DNA of 64,000 nucleotides from Pontibacter fetidus (GCF_010119545.1 NZ_JAAEAA010000004.1:1-64000), one strand, 5' to 3'. Positions 1 to 9,145 are shown, counted from the first letter of the stretch. The notes: generated by a model from the sequence alone, not told the origin. Program-made: numbers and translations.

Positions 1-1
1 T

Positions 2-106
2 ATAGCCTTGAACATCGCCAGAAAATGTAGCTTCCACTCTATGAAGGATGCGATCACAGCTTTTGCCAACAAAATAACACTGATGGCTAAATACATTAGA
101 ACTTAA
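2..106 (+). CDS. C-terminal end of an unidentified protein (5' part outside the window)
   Basis: An open frame enters from the left edge and gives 34 codons before TAA at 104-106. The tail is helical and basic (IALNIARK...ANKITLMAKYIRT). No start is visible. The segment is too short to assign to a family; the wording around LNIARK faintly recalls transposase C-termini, but this is only an impression. It is followed by a repeat-filled spacer. It could also be a chance open frame. Confidence 0.3.
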   Translation: MALNIARKCSFHSMKDAITAFANKITLMAKYIRT

Positions 107-114
107 CGACCCTG

Positions 115-138
115 CCTTCAAAGGGGGTAGGGGGATGA
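115..138 (+). repeat. REP-like unit of the GGGGGTAGGGGGATGA family
   Basis: The core TTCAAAGGGGGTAGGGGGAT matches units at 3338-3365, 3413-3440 and (diverged) 29509-29536. All copies are intergenic. Confidence 0.6.
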
Positions 139-216
139 CAATCAGCAACTATAAGACCATACCTCCAACTTTAGCAATAACAGCAGCTAAAAAAATCCCT
201 CTCCTGTTTTGGGGTA

Positions 217-257
217 AACTCCCTCTCCTTTTAGGAGAGGGCCGGGGTGAGGTAAAA
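217..257 (+). repeat. CCCTCTCC / GGAGAGGG hairpin repeat
   Basis: A hairpin of CCCTCTCC and GGAGAGGG with a short T-rich loop is followed by GCCGGGGTGAGGTAAAA. A partial second unit precedes it at about 196-210. The same unit occurs at 29755-29796 and, inverted, at 44318-44363. The rest of the spacer 107-452 contains no gene that I can support. Confidence 0.6.
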
Positions 258-452
258 CAGCACCTATGAAACTACAGCTTCAACTATAGCAATGGAAGAA
301 AATTCCTCTCTTGATAGGGCATGGTGGTTTATCACTGTCAAACTTACAGCAGTGAACCTTAACTATAAGTAATCATCTACTTAGAAACTTTTAGCAATAT
401 AACGTCTATCTTTAGCCGAAATAACATTCAGCAACTAACAATCAGCAATCAA

Positions 453-905
453 ATGCGCGTAGTTATACAGCGGGTAACGCAGGCATCGGTAACTATAAAT
501 AAAGTAGTAAAAGGCGAGATCGGGTTAGGCTTGCTGGTACTGGCCGGCTTCACACCCACTGACACTGACGATGACCTGAAATGGACGGCCTCTAAAATAG
601 CCCAGCTCCGAATCTTTAGCGATGCCGACGACAAAATGAACCTGAGCGTGCAGGATGTGCAGGGCGACATTCTGGTGATCAGCCAGTTTACTTTGTTTGC
701 CAACACCAAAAAAGGAAACCGCCCGTCTTACATCAATGCTGCGCCGCCAACTATAGCCATTCCGCTTTATGAGCAGTTTATAGGTTACCTGGAGGCCGCT
801 TTAGGCAAAAAAATTCAGACCGGCGAGTTTGGTGCCGACATGAAAGTGGCTTTACTGAACGATGGCCCGGTAACAATAACAATAAATTCTCAGAACAAAG
901 AATAA
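453..905 (+). CDS. dtd: D-aminoacyl-tRNA deacylase
   Basis: Hydrolyses D-amino acids (and glycine mischarged on tRNA-Ala) from tRNA, a cytosolic proofreading step before the ribosome. The 150-residue length is normal for the family. The two signature motifs are present: SQFTL at residues 77-81 and NDGPVT at 136-141 (the GPVT cis-Pro motif of the active site). The ATG start gives the usual N-terminus MRVVIQRV. It is followed after 77 bp by an outer-membrane protein and then a MazG-like gene; all three point the same way and may share transcripts. The upstream sequence has TATCTTTA about 40 bp before the start, one base off the Bacteroidota -7 box. Confidence 0.95.
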   Translation: MRVVIQRVTQASVTINKVVKGEIGLGLLVLAGFTPTDTDDDLKWTASKIAQLRIFSDADDKMNLSVQDVQGDILVISQFTLFANTKKGNRPSYINAAPPTIAIPLYEQFIGYLEAALGKKIQTGEFGADMKVALLNDGPVTITINSQNKE

Positions 906-982
906 AATAAACCAGAGCGGCATTATCTAACTTTCTGAAATACGTATATTCAACTATAGTTATACTTTAAGTTAGATATGTT

Positions 983-1897
983 ATGGTTGTGCCTGCTTTT
1001 AGTACTCGTCTCTTATCAGTTTGCTGCTGGTTTTTGCTTGCAACTATAGTTTGCTCGCCAGCATTTGCTCAAACCGACACCACTACTACCCAAACCACTG
1101 CCCCGCAGCGCTGGATGATAGAAACAAAAGATGGGTCGGTATACCAGGGTATTTACCTGGGTAAAGATGAAAATGGCATACGACTGCAAACCGAAAGTGC
1201 CGGTATCATCACTATCCCCAACGACCAGGTTAAGAGCTACCGCATATTAGACGAACGCAACTATAAAAACGGGCAATACTGGTATGAGAACCCAAACTCC
1301 AGCCGTTACCTGTTTGGCCCGTCGGCGTTTAGTTTACGGAAAGGCGAAGCTTATTACCAAAACACTTACCTCGTTTTAAACTCCTTTAACTATGGCCTTA
1401 CCGATAACTTTACCATTGGCGGAGGTTTTGAACTGATCTCCACTTTTTCCGGGGAACCTACCTTTTTTATAACTCCTAAGTATACTTTTCCGGTTGCAGA
1501 AAAATGGCGGGCAGGTGCAGGCGTGTTATACTTGACCTCTACGCTGGCTGACGATGGCTTTTCGGGATTAGGGGTGGGCTATGGTATTGTAACTTATGGC
1601 AACACCGATAACAATGCGACCTTAGGCCTTGGTTATGGCTACGTAGACGGCGAATTTGCCAGCAGGCCAATTGTTACCCTGAGCGGCATGAAGCGGGTAA
1701 GCCGCAAACTTGGCCTGGTTTCAGAGAACTGGTTTGTGCCAAGCGAGGATATAAGTGGTGGTATTTATTCGTATGGCTTACGATTTATGGGCGAGCGCAT
1801 AACAGTTGACCTGGCCTTCCTGAATAACAAAGACATTATGGAAACTATAGTTATTGGTGTGCCTTATGTTGATTTTGTGGTTAAATTCGGGAAATAA
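983..1897 (+). CDS. Exported beta-barrel-like protein, function unknown
   Basis: The 304-residue protein has a signal peptide (hydrophobic residues 10-25, cleavage after AFA-Q near 30) and a Thr/Gln-rich linker. A small beta domain at about 44-85 (DGSVYQGIYLGKDENGIRL...) has the look of an Sm-like fold. The rest is long alternating aromatic/glycine strands (YGLTDNFTIGGGFEL, LGVGYGIVTYGNTDNN) ending in FVVKFGK, as in outer-membrane barrels with a terminal aromatic strand. I do not recognise a named family. Barrel and outer-membrane location are inferred from pattern only. It contains three exact AACTATAGTT copies in or just before the gene (952, 1042, 1843). Confidence 0.75.
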   Translation: MVVPAFSTRLLSVCCWFLLATIVCSPAFAQTDTTTTQTTAPQRWMIETKDGSVYQGIYLGKDENGIRLQTESAGIITIPNDQVKSYRILDERNYKNGQYWYENPNSSRYLFGPSAFSLRKGEAYYQNTYLVLNSFNYGLTDNFTIGGGFELISTFSGEPTFFITPKYTFPVAEKWRAGAGVLYLTSTLADDGFSGLGVGYGIVTYGNTDNNATLGLGYGYVDGEFASRPIVTLSGMKRVSRKLGLVSENWFVPSEDISGGIYSYGLRFMGERITVDLAFLNNKDIMETIVIGVPYVDFVVKFGK

Positions 1898-1907
1898 AAC
1901 CTGACCA

Positions 1908-2234
1908 ATGACCATACAAGACGCCCAGCAGCTGGTAGATAACTGGATTAAAGAAAACGGTGTGCGCTATTTCAGCGAGCTCACCAACATGGCAATCCTT
2001 ACCGAAGAGGTGGGTGAAGTGGCCCGCATCATCTCCAGGCAATACGGGGAGCAATCGTTTAAGCAAAGTGATACCGGAAAAAACCTTGGCGACGAGCTGG
2101 CCGATGTGCTGTTTGTACTCATTTGCCTGGCTAACCAAACCGGCATAAACCTGACCGACGCTTTAGAAAAAAATCTGGCCAAGAAAACCCAACGCGACAG
2201 CCAACGCCACAAGCAAAACCCAAAGCTGAAGTAA
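1908..2234 (+). CDS. MazG-like nucleotide pyrophosphohydrolase
   Basis: A 108-residue all-alpha NTP pyrophosphatase. It carries the metal-binding signature EEVGE at residues 33-37 and ELADV at 63-67 (the ExxD pair). Members of this small MazG/YpjD group hydrolyse non-canonical or excess (d)NTPs to NMP and pyrophosphate in a Mg-dependent reaction. The exact substrate cannot be read from sequence. The gene starts 10 bp after the preceding stop, so co-transcription is likely. Its 3' side runs directly into a large nested inverted repeat. Confidence 0.85.
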   Translation: MTIQDAQQLVDNWIKENGVRYFSELTNMAILTEEVGEVARIISRQYGEQSFKQSDTGKNLGDELADVLFVLICLANQTGINLTDALEKNLAKKTQRDSQRHKQNPKLK

Positions 2235-2238
2235 GTTG

Positions 2239-2546
2239 AGGAGTTAGTGAGTTTGGGAGTTAAAGAGTTAAGAAGTTTGTAACCCCCTCGCTCGCGTCCC
2301 GCGAGTGTGCGCTACAAGTGGTGTCCCGCCACGTTATCACTCAGATTTAAACCATAGCACTATTAATAACTATATCTGTAACTATAGATTATATATCAGC
2401 TCGGCCAGAGTCCGCTAGTAGCGCACACTCGCGGGACGCGAGCGAGGGCTAAGATTTTATCTAAACCCAGAAACAAAAAAGGGAAACACAGACCACATCC
2501 GTACTTCCCTTTCTAACTCTTAAACTCCCAAACTCTCTAACTCTTT
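2239..2546. repeat. Nested inverted repeat between MazG-like gene and comB
   Basis: Outer imperfect arms (about 2239-2274 and 2512-2546, based on GAGTTTGGGAGTT) enclose perfect 31-bp inner arms at 2285-2315 and 2418-2448 (core CGCTCGCGTCCCGCGAGTGT). The intervening 102 bp includes AT-rich sequence. The outer right arm runs into the last codons of comB on the opposite strand. No gene is seen inside. It can act as a terminator for both convergent genes, but it is far larger than a terminator needs to be. Confidence 0.8.
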
Positions 2547-3262
2547 AGCTCCTTAACTGCCAGGTCTACCAGTTTATCGTTTTTCCAAACCGGTAACACA
2601 TCATAGGTATCATGTTGCAGGCAAAATTCGATGTCTTTGTGTATCTCCAGGTTTTCGAGGCGGCGAACGTGCGAGGATTGTCTCAGGAAAGAAACTAAGT
2701 CATTTTTAGCCGTTTGGTAAAGATGCAGAGAGGCAAGGGTAGCATCATTTTCAAATGCAAAGTCATCCTGAAGTCTTTCCGCCAAAGCGCCGGCATATAA
2801 AGTATCTTCCAGGTTGAATTTGCCTTTCCAGCCGGCACATACTACCAGTACATCCAGTTGCAGTTCTTTCAGGTGCTCAACTACAGCTTGTAAGTTCAGG
2901 AAAGCGCCAACTATAATTTCGTCGGCTTCCATAGATAGATGGATAGCGCGCGTACCGTTGGTGGTAGTAATAGCTATCGTTCTGCCCTTTACGTTACCAT
3001 CCATGTAAGCAAATGGCGAATTGCCCAGGTCAAAACCTTCGGCTTTTATGCCGTCGCGTTCTGCGGCTATCAGGCATCCTTTTTCGGCGTAGGCCTGGCA
3101 TTCTTCCAGCTTCATTACCGGAATAATATCGGTAGCGCCATGTGCAAACGCCGTAACCATTGTGGAGGTAGCACGAAGTATATCCACAGCCACTACGGCC
3201 TTTCCCTTCAAATCATACAAGTGCAACAGCTCCGGGCTGAAACACACATCTATACTTGGCAT
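2537..3262 (-). CDS. comB: 2-phosphosulfolactate phosphatase family protein (ComB-like)
   Basis: The 241-residue protein matches the ComB family: VVAVDILRATSTMVTAFAHG near residues 23-42 and TTTNGTRAI near 100-108 form the usual acidic Mg-binding and catalytic region. In methanogens ComB dephosphorylates 2-phosphosulfolactate on the way to coenzyme M. Bacteroidota lack coenzyme M, so here it probably serves sulfonate metabolism or another phosphate ester; that is inference. The final residues (ELKS and stop) are encoded by the arm of the neighbouring inverted repeat, so the C-terminus may have been reshaped by the repeat. Confidence 0.85.
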   Translation of the reverse strand: MPSIDVCFSPELLHLYDLKGKAVVAVDILRATSTMVTAFAHGATDIIPVMKLEECQAYAEKGCLIAAERDGIKAEGFDLGNSPFAYMDGNVKGRTIAITTTNGTRAIHLSMEADEIIVGAFLNLQAVVEHLKELQLDVLVVCAGWKGKFNLEDTLYAGALAERLQDDFAFENDATLASLHLYQTAKNDLVSFLRQSSHVRRLENLEIHKDIEFCLQHDTYDVLPVWKNDKLVDLAVKELKS

Positions 3263-3337
3263 TTTGAATTGCTAAATTGTTGGATTGTTGATTGTTGATC
3301 AGCTATTAACCCTGCTTATGATAGGGCACTGGTTGGT

Positions 3338-3440
3338 CATCCCCCTACCCCCTTCAAAGGGGGACACTCACCTTGTGTAATTCTAAACTATAGTTTTACG
3401 ATAGAAGAAAAAGTCCCCCTTTGAAGGGGGTAGGGGGATG
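3338..3440. repeat. Perfect 28-bp inverted repeat (REP-like doublet)
   Basis: Arms at 3338-3365 and 3413-3440 are exact reverse complements (core CCCCCTTTGAAGGGGG flanked by TAGGGGGATG). The 47-bp loop holds one AACTATAG copy. Each arm is itself a small hairpin. It lies between comB and gcvT, both on the - strand. Confidence 0.85.
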
Positions 3441-3467
3441 ATTTTACCAGGAGATCAACAATTAAAA

Positions 3468-4556
3468 TTACTTCTTAAGGATAGGCAGTTTTACGATCTG
3501 GCCTTTCATGTCTTTGTTACGCACGCGCACAAATATCTCGGTGCCTGGCTTGCTATACTCGGTTGTAACATAGCCCATACCAATGCCTTTGCCCATAGAT
3601 GGCGACATAGTACCAGATGTAACTTCACCAATCTGCTCGCCTGCTTCATTCATAATCTCGTAATGTGCTCTCGGGATAGCTTTTTCCAGCATCTCGAAAC
3701 CAACCAGTTTGCGCTTTACGCCAGCTTCTTTCTGTGCTTTCAGGTTGTCAGAGTTCACAAATTCTTTATCGAACTTCGTGATCCATCCAAGACCAGCTTC
3801 CAGGGGCGAAGTAGTGTCGTTAATGTCGTTACCGTACAGGCAGAAACCCATTTCCAGGCGCAATGTATCGCGGGCACCTAAACCGATCGGCTTAATACCG
3901 TGGGCCTTGCCTGCTTCCATAATGGCATCAAAAACGCGCCTGGCATCTTCGTTCTTCACATAGATCTCAAAACCACCTGAACCAGTATAACCTGTAGCAG
4001 AAACGATCACATCTTTAACACCGGCAAACTCACCTTTATCAAACGTATAGTATACCATGTTAGCCAGGTCCAGCTTTGTAAGTGGCTGTAACGCATCTAC
4101 CGTTTTAGGACCCTGCACCGCAAACAGCGACATCTCATCTGAAATGTTCGTCAGTTTTACGCCGCCGGTGTTATATTTGCTTACCCACTCCCAGTCTTTG
4201 TCGATGTTAGAGGCATTTACTACCAGCATGTAATCTTCTTCGCCCATACAGTAAACGAGCAGGTCATCCACGATACCGCCCTGCTCGTTCGGGAAGCAGG
4301 AGTACTGTACTTTACCTGGCGTAAGTTTAGAAGCGTCGTTAGAGGTAATGCGCTGGATCAGATCCAGAGCGCCCGGGCCCTGCACCAAAAACTCGCCCAT
4401 ATGCGACACATCAAAAATACCTACGGCATTACGCACGGTGTTATGCTCTTCCAGGTCTGATGAGTAGCGAACTGGCATATTATATCCGGCAAAAGGCACC
4501 ATTTTAGCGCCCAGTGCTTCGTGTACATCATTTAAAGCTATTTTCTTTAATTCCAT
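3468..4556 (-). CDS. gcvT: Glycine cleavage system aminomethyltransferase (T protein)
   Basis: Transfers the aminomethyl carbon from the lipoyl H protein to tetrahydrofolate, releasing ammonia and giving 5,10-methylene-THF. The 362 residues span the full folate-binding fold. Visible family motifs are [10 protein letters not shown]-like ([10 protein letters not shown], 47-56), QGP at 59-61, [13 protein letters not shown] near 225-237 and the C-terminal [11 protein letters not shown] region. No gcvH or gcvP is adjacent, as is common in Bacteroidota. The gene stands alone on the - strand behind a REP-like doublet. Confidence 0.95.
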   Translation of the reverse strand: MELKKIALNDVHEALGAKMVPFAGYNMPVRYSSDLEEHNTVRNAVGIFDVSHMGEFLVQGPGALDLIQRITSNDASKLTPGKVQYSCFPNEQGGIVDDLLVYCMGEEDYMLVVNASNIDKDWEWVSKYNTGGVKLTNISDEMSLFAVQGPKTVDALQPLTKLDLANMVYYTFDKGEFAGVKDVIVSATGYTGSGGFEIYVKNEDARRVFDAIMEAGKAHGIKPIGLGARDTLRLEMGFCLYGNDINDTTSPLEAGLGWITKFDKEFVNSDNLKAQKEAGVKRKLVGFEMLEKAIPRAHYEIMNEAGEQIGEVTSGTMSPSMGKGIGMGYVTTEYSKPGTEIFVRVRNKDMKGQIVKLPILKK

Positions 4557-4648
4557 GATCTTAATTTCTCAAGGGGTTGTAAGGCAAAAGTAAGTAAACT
4601 TTTTAATCTCTGATGGCTGAATGGGTAAATTGTTAGCAGGCTACTGTG

Positions 4649-6367
4649 CTATACTTTCACCAACTCTTTTTCATTTTTCCCGATCAGCGTTTGTAATATA
4701 AACCCGAACACAATGACAGCAACACAACCAATCACGTTAAACCACAGAAAGGCTATTTCGGTGAAATAAAAACAGTAAAGTACCACTACCTCGGCAAGTA
4801 TAGCGGCAAAGAAAACCGCGTTGCCTTTAATGCGCTTAAAGTAAAAGGCCACCAGGAAAATACCCAGTATAGTTCCGTAAAAAATAGAACCGATAATGTT
4901 AACCGCCTGGATCAGGTTATCGAGCATAGAGGCAAAAGTGGCGAAAAGTATAGCGATAATACCCCAGGCTATAGTTAGCACTTTAGATGCATTAACATAG
5001 TGCATCGGGCTGCCATTTGGGTTAATGGAGCGCTTATAAATATCTACTACCGTAGTAGAGGCCAGTGCATTCATTTCAGAAGCTACCGACGACATAGCCG
5101 CCGCAAATATCACAGCCAGCAGCAAACCTACCAACCCGGCAGGCAGGTATTTCATGACAAACGAGATAAAAACGTAATCGGTGTCTTTGGTTTCGGCGTT
5201 GGGTACAGCTTTTGTAATGAGGGCTTTTACTTCTTCGCGCACTTCTTTTCCGGCTGCGTTCAGATTCTCTACTTTGGTTTCGGCGATGGCAATGGCAGCT
5301 TCGTCTTCGGTTTTTAAGGCAGATACCAAGCTCTGCATTGCCTGTTTTTTTTCTTCAAAAATAGAGCTATAGTTTGCTTCAAGAGTGCGCAGTTCGGTGG
5401 CGTGTTCGGTGGCGTATAGTTTGCTTTTGGTGCCTTCGTTAAAAAACACCGGCGGCTCGTTAAACTGGTAAAAAACAAACACCATTACCCCGATAAACAG
5501 GATCATAAACTGCATTGGTATCTTCAGCAGGCCATTAAACAGAAGGCCCAAACGGCTCTCCCCTATCGATTTACCACCTAAGTAACGCGCCACCTGGCTC
5601 TGGTCTGTTCCGAAGTAAGACAGTGCCAGAAACAAACCACCTGTAATCCCCGACCAGAAATTATAACGGTCGTCCCAACTGGTTTTCCAGTCCCAGTTAA
5701 AGTCTACTACGTTCATTTTGCCCAGCTTTCCGGCTACCGCCACGGCATCACCAAAACCCACGTTATCAGGCAAATAGCTCACTACCATTATGCCAGCGAT
5801 GATCATTCCGCCCATCATCACGGCCATTTGCTGTTTCTGGGTTACGCTCACCGCTTTGGAGCCGCCCGACATGGTATAAATAATAACCACCACGCCAATC
5901 ACCAAGTTAGTAATCGTTAAGCTCCAGCCCAGCATCGTAGAAAGAATAATAGCAGGCGCATAAATAGTGATACCCGCGGCCAGGCCTCGCTGAACAAGGA
6001 ATAATAAAGCAGCTAATGACCTTGTTTTAAGGTCGAAACGGTTCTCCAGAAACTCGTAGGCCGTGTAAACATTAAGCTTATAAAAAATGGGGATAACCGT
6101 AACAGAAATGATGACCATAGCGATGGGCAAGCCGAAATAAAACTGCACAAAGCGCATCCCGTCTTCGTAGGCCTGGCCCGGCGTAGACAAAAAGGTAATA
6201 GCACTGGCCTGCGTCGCCATAATTGATAAGCCGATGGTCCACCATTTCATGGAGTTGTCGCCTTTCAGGTAGCCTTCAATGTCCTGGCTGCCTCGGGTTT
6301 TCCAGATGCCGTAAATAACTATGAAGCCGATGGTGCCCAGTAGTACGATCCAATCTAACGGTCTCAT
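4649..6367 (-). CDS. Sodium:solute symporter (SSS family)
   Basis: The 572-residue inner-membrane protein has about 13 hydrophobic segments and the SSS layout (SIMATQASAITFLSTPGQAYEDG near residues 49-71, then a GG-SKAV stretch). It should co-import an organic solute with Na+; the solute cannot be told from sequence. A charged, helical insertion at roughly 310-395 (LRTLEANYSSIFEEKKQAM ... KAVPNAETKD) sits in a loop between membrane segments and looks like a coiled coil. Its ATG overlaps the stop of a 48-residue membrane protein (ATGA). The PIG-L deacetylase lies further upstream. Confidence 0.9.
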   Translation of the reverse strand: MRPLDWIVLLGTIGFIVIYGIWKTRGSQDIEGYLKGDNSMKWWTIGLSIMATQASAITFLSTPGQAYEDGMRFVQFYFGLPIAMVIISVTVIPIFYKLNVYTAYEFLENRFDLKTRSLAALLFLVQRGLAAGITIYAPAIILSTMLGWSLTITNLVIGVVVIIYTMSGGSKAVSVTQKQQMAVMMGGMIIAGIMVVSYLPDNVGFGDAVAVAGKLGKMNVVDFNWDWKTSWDDRYNFWSGITGGLFLALSYFGTDQSQVARYLGGKSIGESRLGLLFNGLLKIPMQFMILFIGVMVFVFYQFNEPPVFFNEGTKSKLYATEHATELRTLEANYSSIFEEKKQAMQSLVSALKTEDEAAIAIAETKVENLNAAGKEVREEVKALITKAVPNAETKDTDYVFISFVMKYLPAGLVGLLLAVIFAAAMSSVASEMNALASTTVVDIYKRSINPNGSPMHYVNASKVLTIAWGIIAILFATFASMLDNLIQAVNIIGSIFYGTILGIFLVAFYFKRIKGNAVFFAAILAEVVVLYCFYFTEIAFLWFNVIGCVAVIVFGFILQTLIGKNEKELVKV

Positions 6368-6510
6368 TCGTAAATTTTAGTAATGATGTAGAACAGAGCG
6401 ATCATAAAAGCCAGGTTGCCCAGCACAAGCCAGTACATGCCTTTCCAGGAATTAAAAAAAGGCGGCTTTTCAATGGGTGGTTCTTCGTCTACAGGGTGAT
6501 TGTTTTTCAT
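6364..6510 (-). CDS. 48-residue single-pass membrane protein coupled to the symporter
   Basis: A short ORF (MKNNHPVDEEPP start, ITKIYE end) encodes an acidic/proline N-tail and one membrane helix (about residues 27-44, MYWLVLGNLAFMIALFYI). Its TGA overlaps the symporter ATG by four bases (ATGA at 6364-6367), so translation is almost certainly coupled. Small helical partners encoded just before SSS or related transporters are known in other families, so an accessory subunit role is a reasonable inference. It is too short for many gene callers. Confidence 0.8.
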   Translation of the reverse strand: MKNNHPVDEEPPIEKPPFFNSWKGMYWLVLGNLAFMIALFYIITKIYE

Positions 6511-6543
6511 GTTTTCTTATTTGACAAAGGACTATTCGACAAA

Positions 6544-6586
6544 AGACAAAGGATTCATCTATAGTTTAGTCTTTTGTCCTTTGTCT
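6544..6586. repeat. Small inverted repeat of AGACAAAGGA words
   Basis: AGACAAAGGA (6544-6553) is mirrored by TCCTTTGTCT (6577-6586). Further copies of the word GACAAAGGA occur just upstream and downstream. It separates the PIG-L gene from the symporter pair and could act as an attenuator or terminator on the - strand. Confidence 0.5.
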
Positions 6587-6604
6587 AAAAGTCTTTTGTG
6601 TAAC

Positions 6605-9145
6605 CTACTTCATACTTGACTTAGATGCATTGCCCGAACCGTCGTGTTTGCCCAGCGAGATCAGGTTTACGAACAGGCGGTAAGCACCCGGCACACCGGC
6701 TGGCAACTCTCTGAACCACGAATAACCGGTATAGATATAGTTGCCTTTGCCATACTTGGCTACCAGCAAACCACCGTTGCGGGCAGGCTCACCAGGGTCG
6801 TTTGATGAAAGAATAGCTTCGTATTCCGGGCTCCATTCGTTCGGGAAGTACAGGCCGCGCTCCTGCACCCAACCTTCAAAATCTTTTTGGGTGATCTTGT
6901 TTGGCTCGTTCAGCACAGGGTGGTTTGGCTTCAGGAAACGTACTTCAGCATCTTCCACAGTTACTCTGTCGCGGCTTAGTTTCAGCGGGTATGGACCTAC
7001 GTTTGGCATTACCAGCGCATGATTGGTATTATACTGAACAATCAGGTTACCTCCGTCCTTTACATATTCCAGTAAAGTTGACTGATGATGTTTTAAACGA
7101 TCCACGGTATTGTAAGCACGAACACCCAGGATAATGGCATCGAACTGCTGCAGGTAACTCAGACGCATGTCGCTGTCGCGTAGCAAGGTTACATCATAGC
7201 CGATCTGCCGTAAGCTGGTTGGAATATCGTCGCCGGCCCCCATCAGGTAACCTATTTTCTCGCCATTCTTTTTCAGATCCAGCTTTACGATTTTAGCCGT
7301 AGCATCCGGAAAAGTAGTTTGCGCAGGTATGTGGCTATAGTTGATCTCGTTCAGGCTCTGGCTATAGTTTTTGCCATCTATAGTTGCGACGGCTTTCAGT
7401 TCGGCTTCGCTTTGGCCTTTAGGTGGCGTAACGGTAAATACAGCGTTCTGCTCCGCTCCTTTCGCCTGTAAACTGAAATCGATAGTTGCCGGCTCTGCTT
7501 TCCAGCCTTTGGGTAACTGTAATGTCACCTTGCCCGCAATGTTTGCTTTGCCGGCTTTTACGCGCACGCTTATCTGTTTTGGCTGCTGATCGGCAAACAT
7601 GTACACACCCTCCGTTATATTCACAAAAACAGGCGGCGTAACTATAAACGGGCGGTATACTTCGCCAGCTACCGGGTCGGTGCGTTTGTACACGACAGGT
7701 ACTGTTACTGCTAACGGCTCTCCGGCTATAGTTAGGTTAAAAGTTACTTTGGCAGCTGCATCGTTTTCTGGCTTCCCTATATTTTCAAAACCACTAACAG
7801 CAAACATACCCAATGTACCCGGCTTTTGCAGCCAATAAGGTTGCGAGTAAGCTATAGTTGTGGGCAGTGGTATAGTGGTGCTGTACTTTAAAAGCTCGTT
7901 AGGTGCCAGTTTACTTTGCAGGGTGGTATCTTTTTTGGCAAAACTATAGTTGATGGATTTTATAGTTACCGGCGTGGCAGAACGGTTAATGGCTTCAATG
8001 TTAAACGCAACAGGTTGCCCCGGCGTGGCGGCATAATCTGTGGCCGCTACTTCCAGGTATAAGCCCAGTGCATCCTGTATCACTTCGTTAATGGCTTCTG
8101 TTTTCAGGTTTTTCCAGTTGCTGTCGGGTAACTTTTGCAGTTCTTTTCGGGCTGCCAGTAAGGTCGGAACTATAGTTGCAGGTTCGGTAGGTTTGTAGCT
8201 GTCAATAGCTTTCTGGATGAGTTTTTCTACTTTATCGCCCCCTTTTACACGCGACCAGGTGGCATTTATACCTTCCAGCAATTCTTTATCTGCTTTGGTG
8301 CCTTTGGTGTGTTGCAGGTACTCTATACTGGTGCCGCGCGCCGCCGATGCCCCAAAGCCCTGGCTTTTATGCATGCTGCGGCTGGCTGCCGCAATTTCGC
8401 CATACGACTCACCCAATAACGGATTGTAACCACCCACATCTACTTTCAGTAGCTCATCTACATACTTATCAAACTCGGTCTGGCTGCCAAACGACCAAAC
8501 TCCGGTGTTCCATAGCAACCGCTTTGGTTGCCATACTTCCACATATTTCAGTTGCTCCGGAAAGCGTTTTGGGTCGGCGGCGGCAGTAAAAGCTTCTTCG
8601 GCCAATACAGCTGATGCGGTATGTTGCCCGTGACCAGCGCGCTCATCTGGCGGAAAACGCGTAATCATTACATCGGGTCTGAATTTGCGGATCACCCAAA
8701 CCATGTCGCCCAATACCTGTTCTTTATCCCAGATCGTAAACGTTTCTGCTGCATTTTTAGAAAAACCGAAATCATTGGCGCGGGTAAAGAACTGTACCCC
8801 ACCATCGGTGCGTCGGGCCTGCAGCAATTCCTGTGTCCGGATAATGCCTAAGTCTTTACTTATTTCGGGTCCTATCAGGTTCTGGCCACCATCGCCGCGT
8901 GTTACCGATAAATAGCCCGTGTTGTATAGTTTCTCGTTGCTCAGGTACGTTATCAGGCGGGTATTTTCATCGTCGGGGTGGGCAGCAATGTACAGTACCG
9001 ACCCCAGCACATTCAGCTTTTGTAGTTTATGCAACACATCAGCCGACGATGCCCTGGCAGGTGCCTGTGCCTGCAGGGGTGCAGCAAAACAAACTGTTAT
9101 ACTTATCCCTAACAACAGGTAAAGTAAGTAAGACCGGATTTTCAT
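6605..9145 (-). CDS. Exported PIG-L (LmbE-like) deacetylase with C-terminal extensions
   Basis: A signal peptide (residues 1-27, ending AQA) is followed by a zinc-dependent PIG-L/LmbE domain with AHPDDE at 55-60 and ERAGHGQH near 160. This family removes N-acetyl groups from sugars or thiol-sugar conjugates. The remaining 500 residues hold beta-sandwich stretches and a C-terminal glutamine-amidotransferase-like region (DAIILGVRAYNT). The ATG at 9145 is preferred; an upstream TTG would only add four residues. Together with the following small membrane protein and symporter it suggests periplasmic deacetylation coupled to uptake (inference). Confidence 0.85.
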   Translation of the reverse strand: MKIRSYLLYLLLGISITVCFAAPLQAQAPARASSADVLHKLQKLNVLGSVLYIAAHPDDENTRLITYLSNEKLYNTGYLSVTRGDGGQNLIGPEISKDLGIIRTQELLQARRTDGGVQFFTRANDFGFSKNAAETFTIWDKEQVLGDMVWVIRKFRPDVMITRFPPDERAGHGQHTASAVLAEEAFTAAADPKRFPEQLKYVEVWQPKRLLWNTGVWSFGSQTEFDKYVDELLKVDVGGYNPLLGESYGEIAAASRSMHKSQGFGASAARGTSIEYLQHTKGTKADKELLEGINATWSRVKGGDKVEKLIQKAIDSYKPTEPATIVPTLLAARKELQKLPDSNWKNLKTEAINEVIQDALGLYLEVAATDYAATPGQPVAFNIEAINRSATPVTIKSINYSFAKKDTTLQSKLAPNELLKYSTTIPLPTTIAYSQPYWLQKPGTLGMFAVSGFENIGKPENDAAAKVTFNLTIAGEPLAVTVPVVYKRTDPVAGEVYRPFIVTPPVFVNITEGVYMFADQQPKQISVRVKAGKANIAGKVTLQLPKGWKAEPATIDFSLQAKGAEQNAVFTVTPPKGQSEAELKAVATIDGKNYSQSLNEINYSHIPAQTTFPDATAKIVKLDLKKNGEKIGYLMGAGDDIPTSLRQIGYDVTLLRDSDMRLSYLQQFDAIILGVRAYNTVDRLKHHQSTLLEYVKDGGNLIVQYNTNHALVMPNVGPYPLKLSRDRVTVEDAEVRFLKPNHPVLNEPNKITQKDFEGWVQERGLYFPNEWSPEYEAILSSNDPGEPARNGGLLVAKYGKGNYIYTGYSWFRELPAGVPGAYRLFVNLISLGKHDGSGNASKSSMK

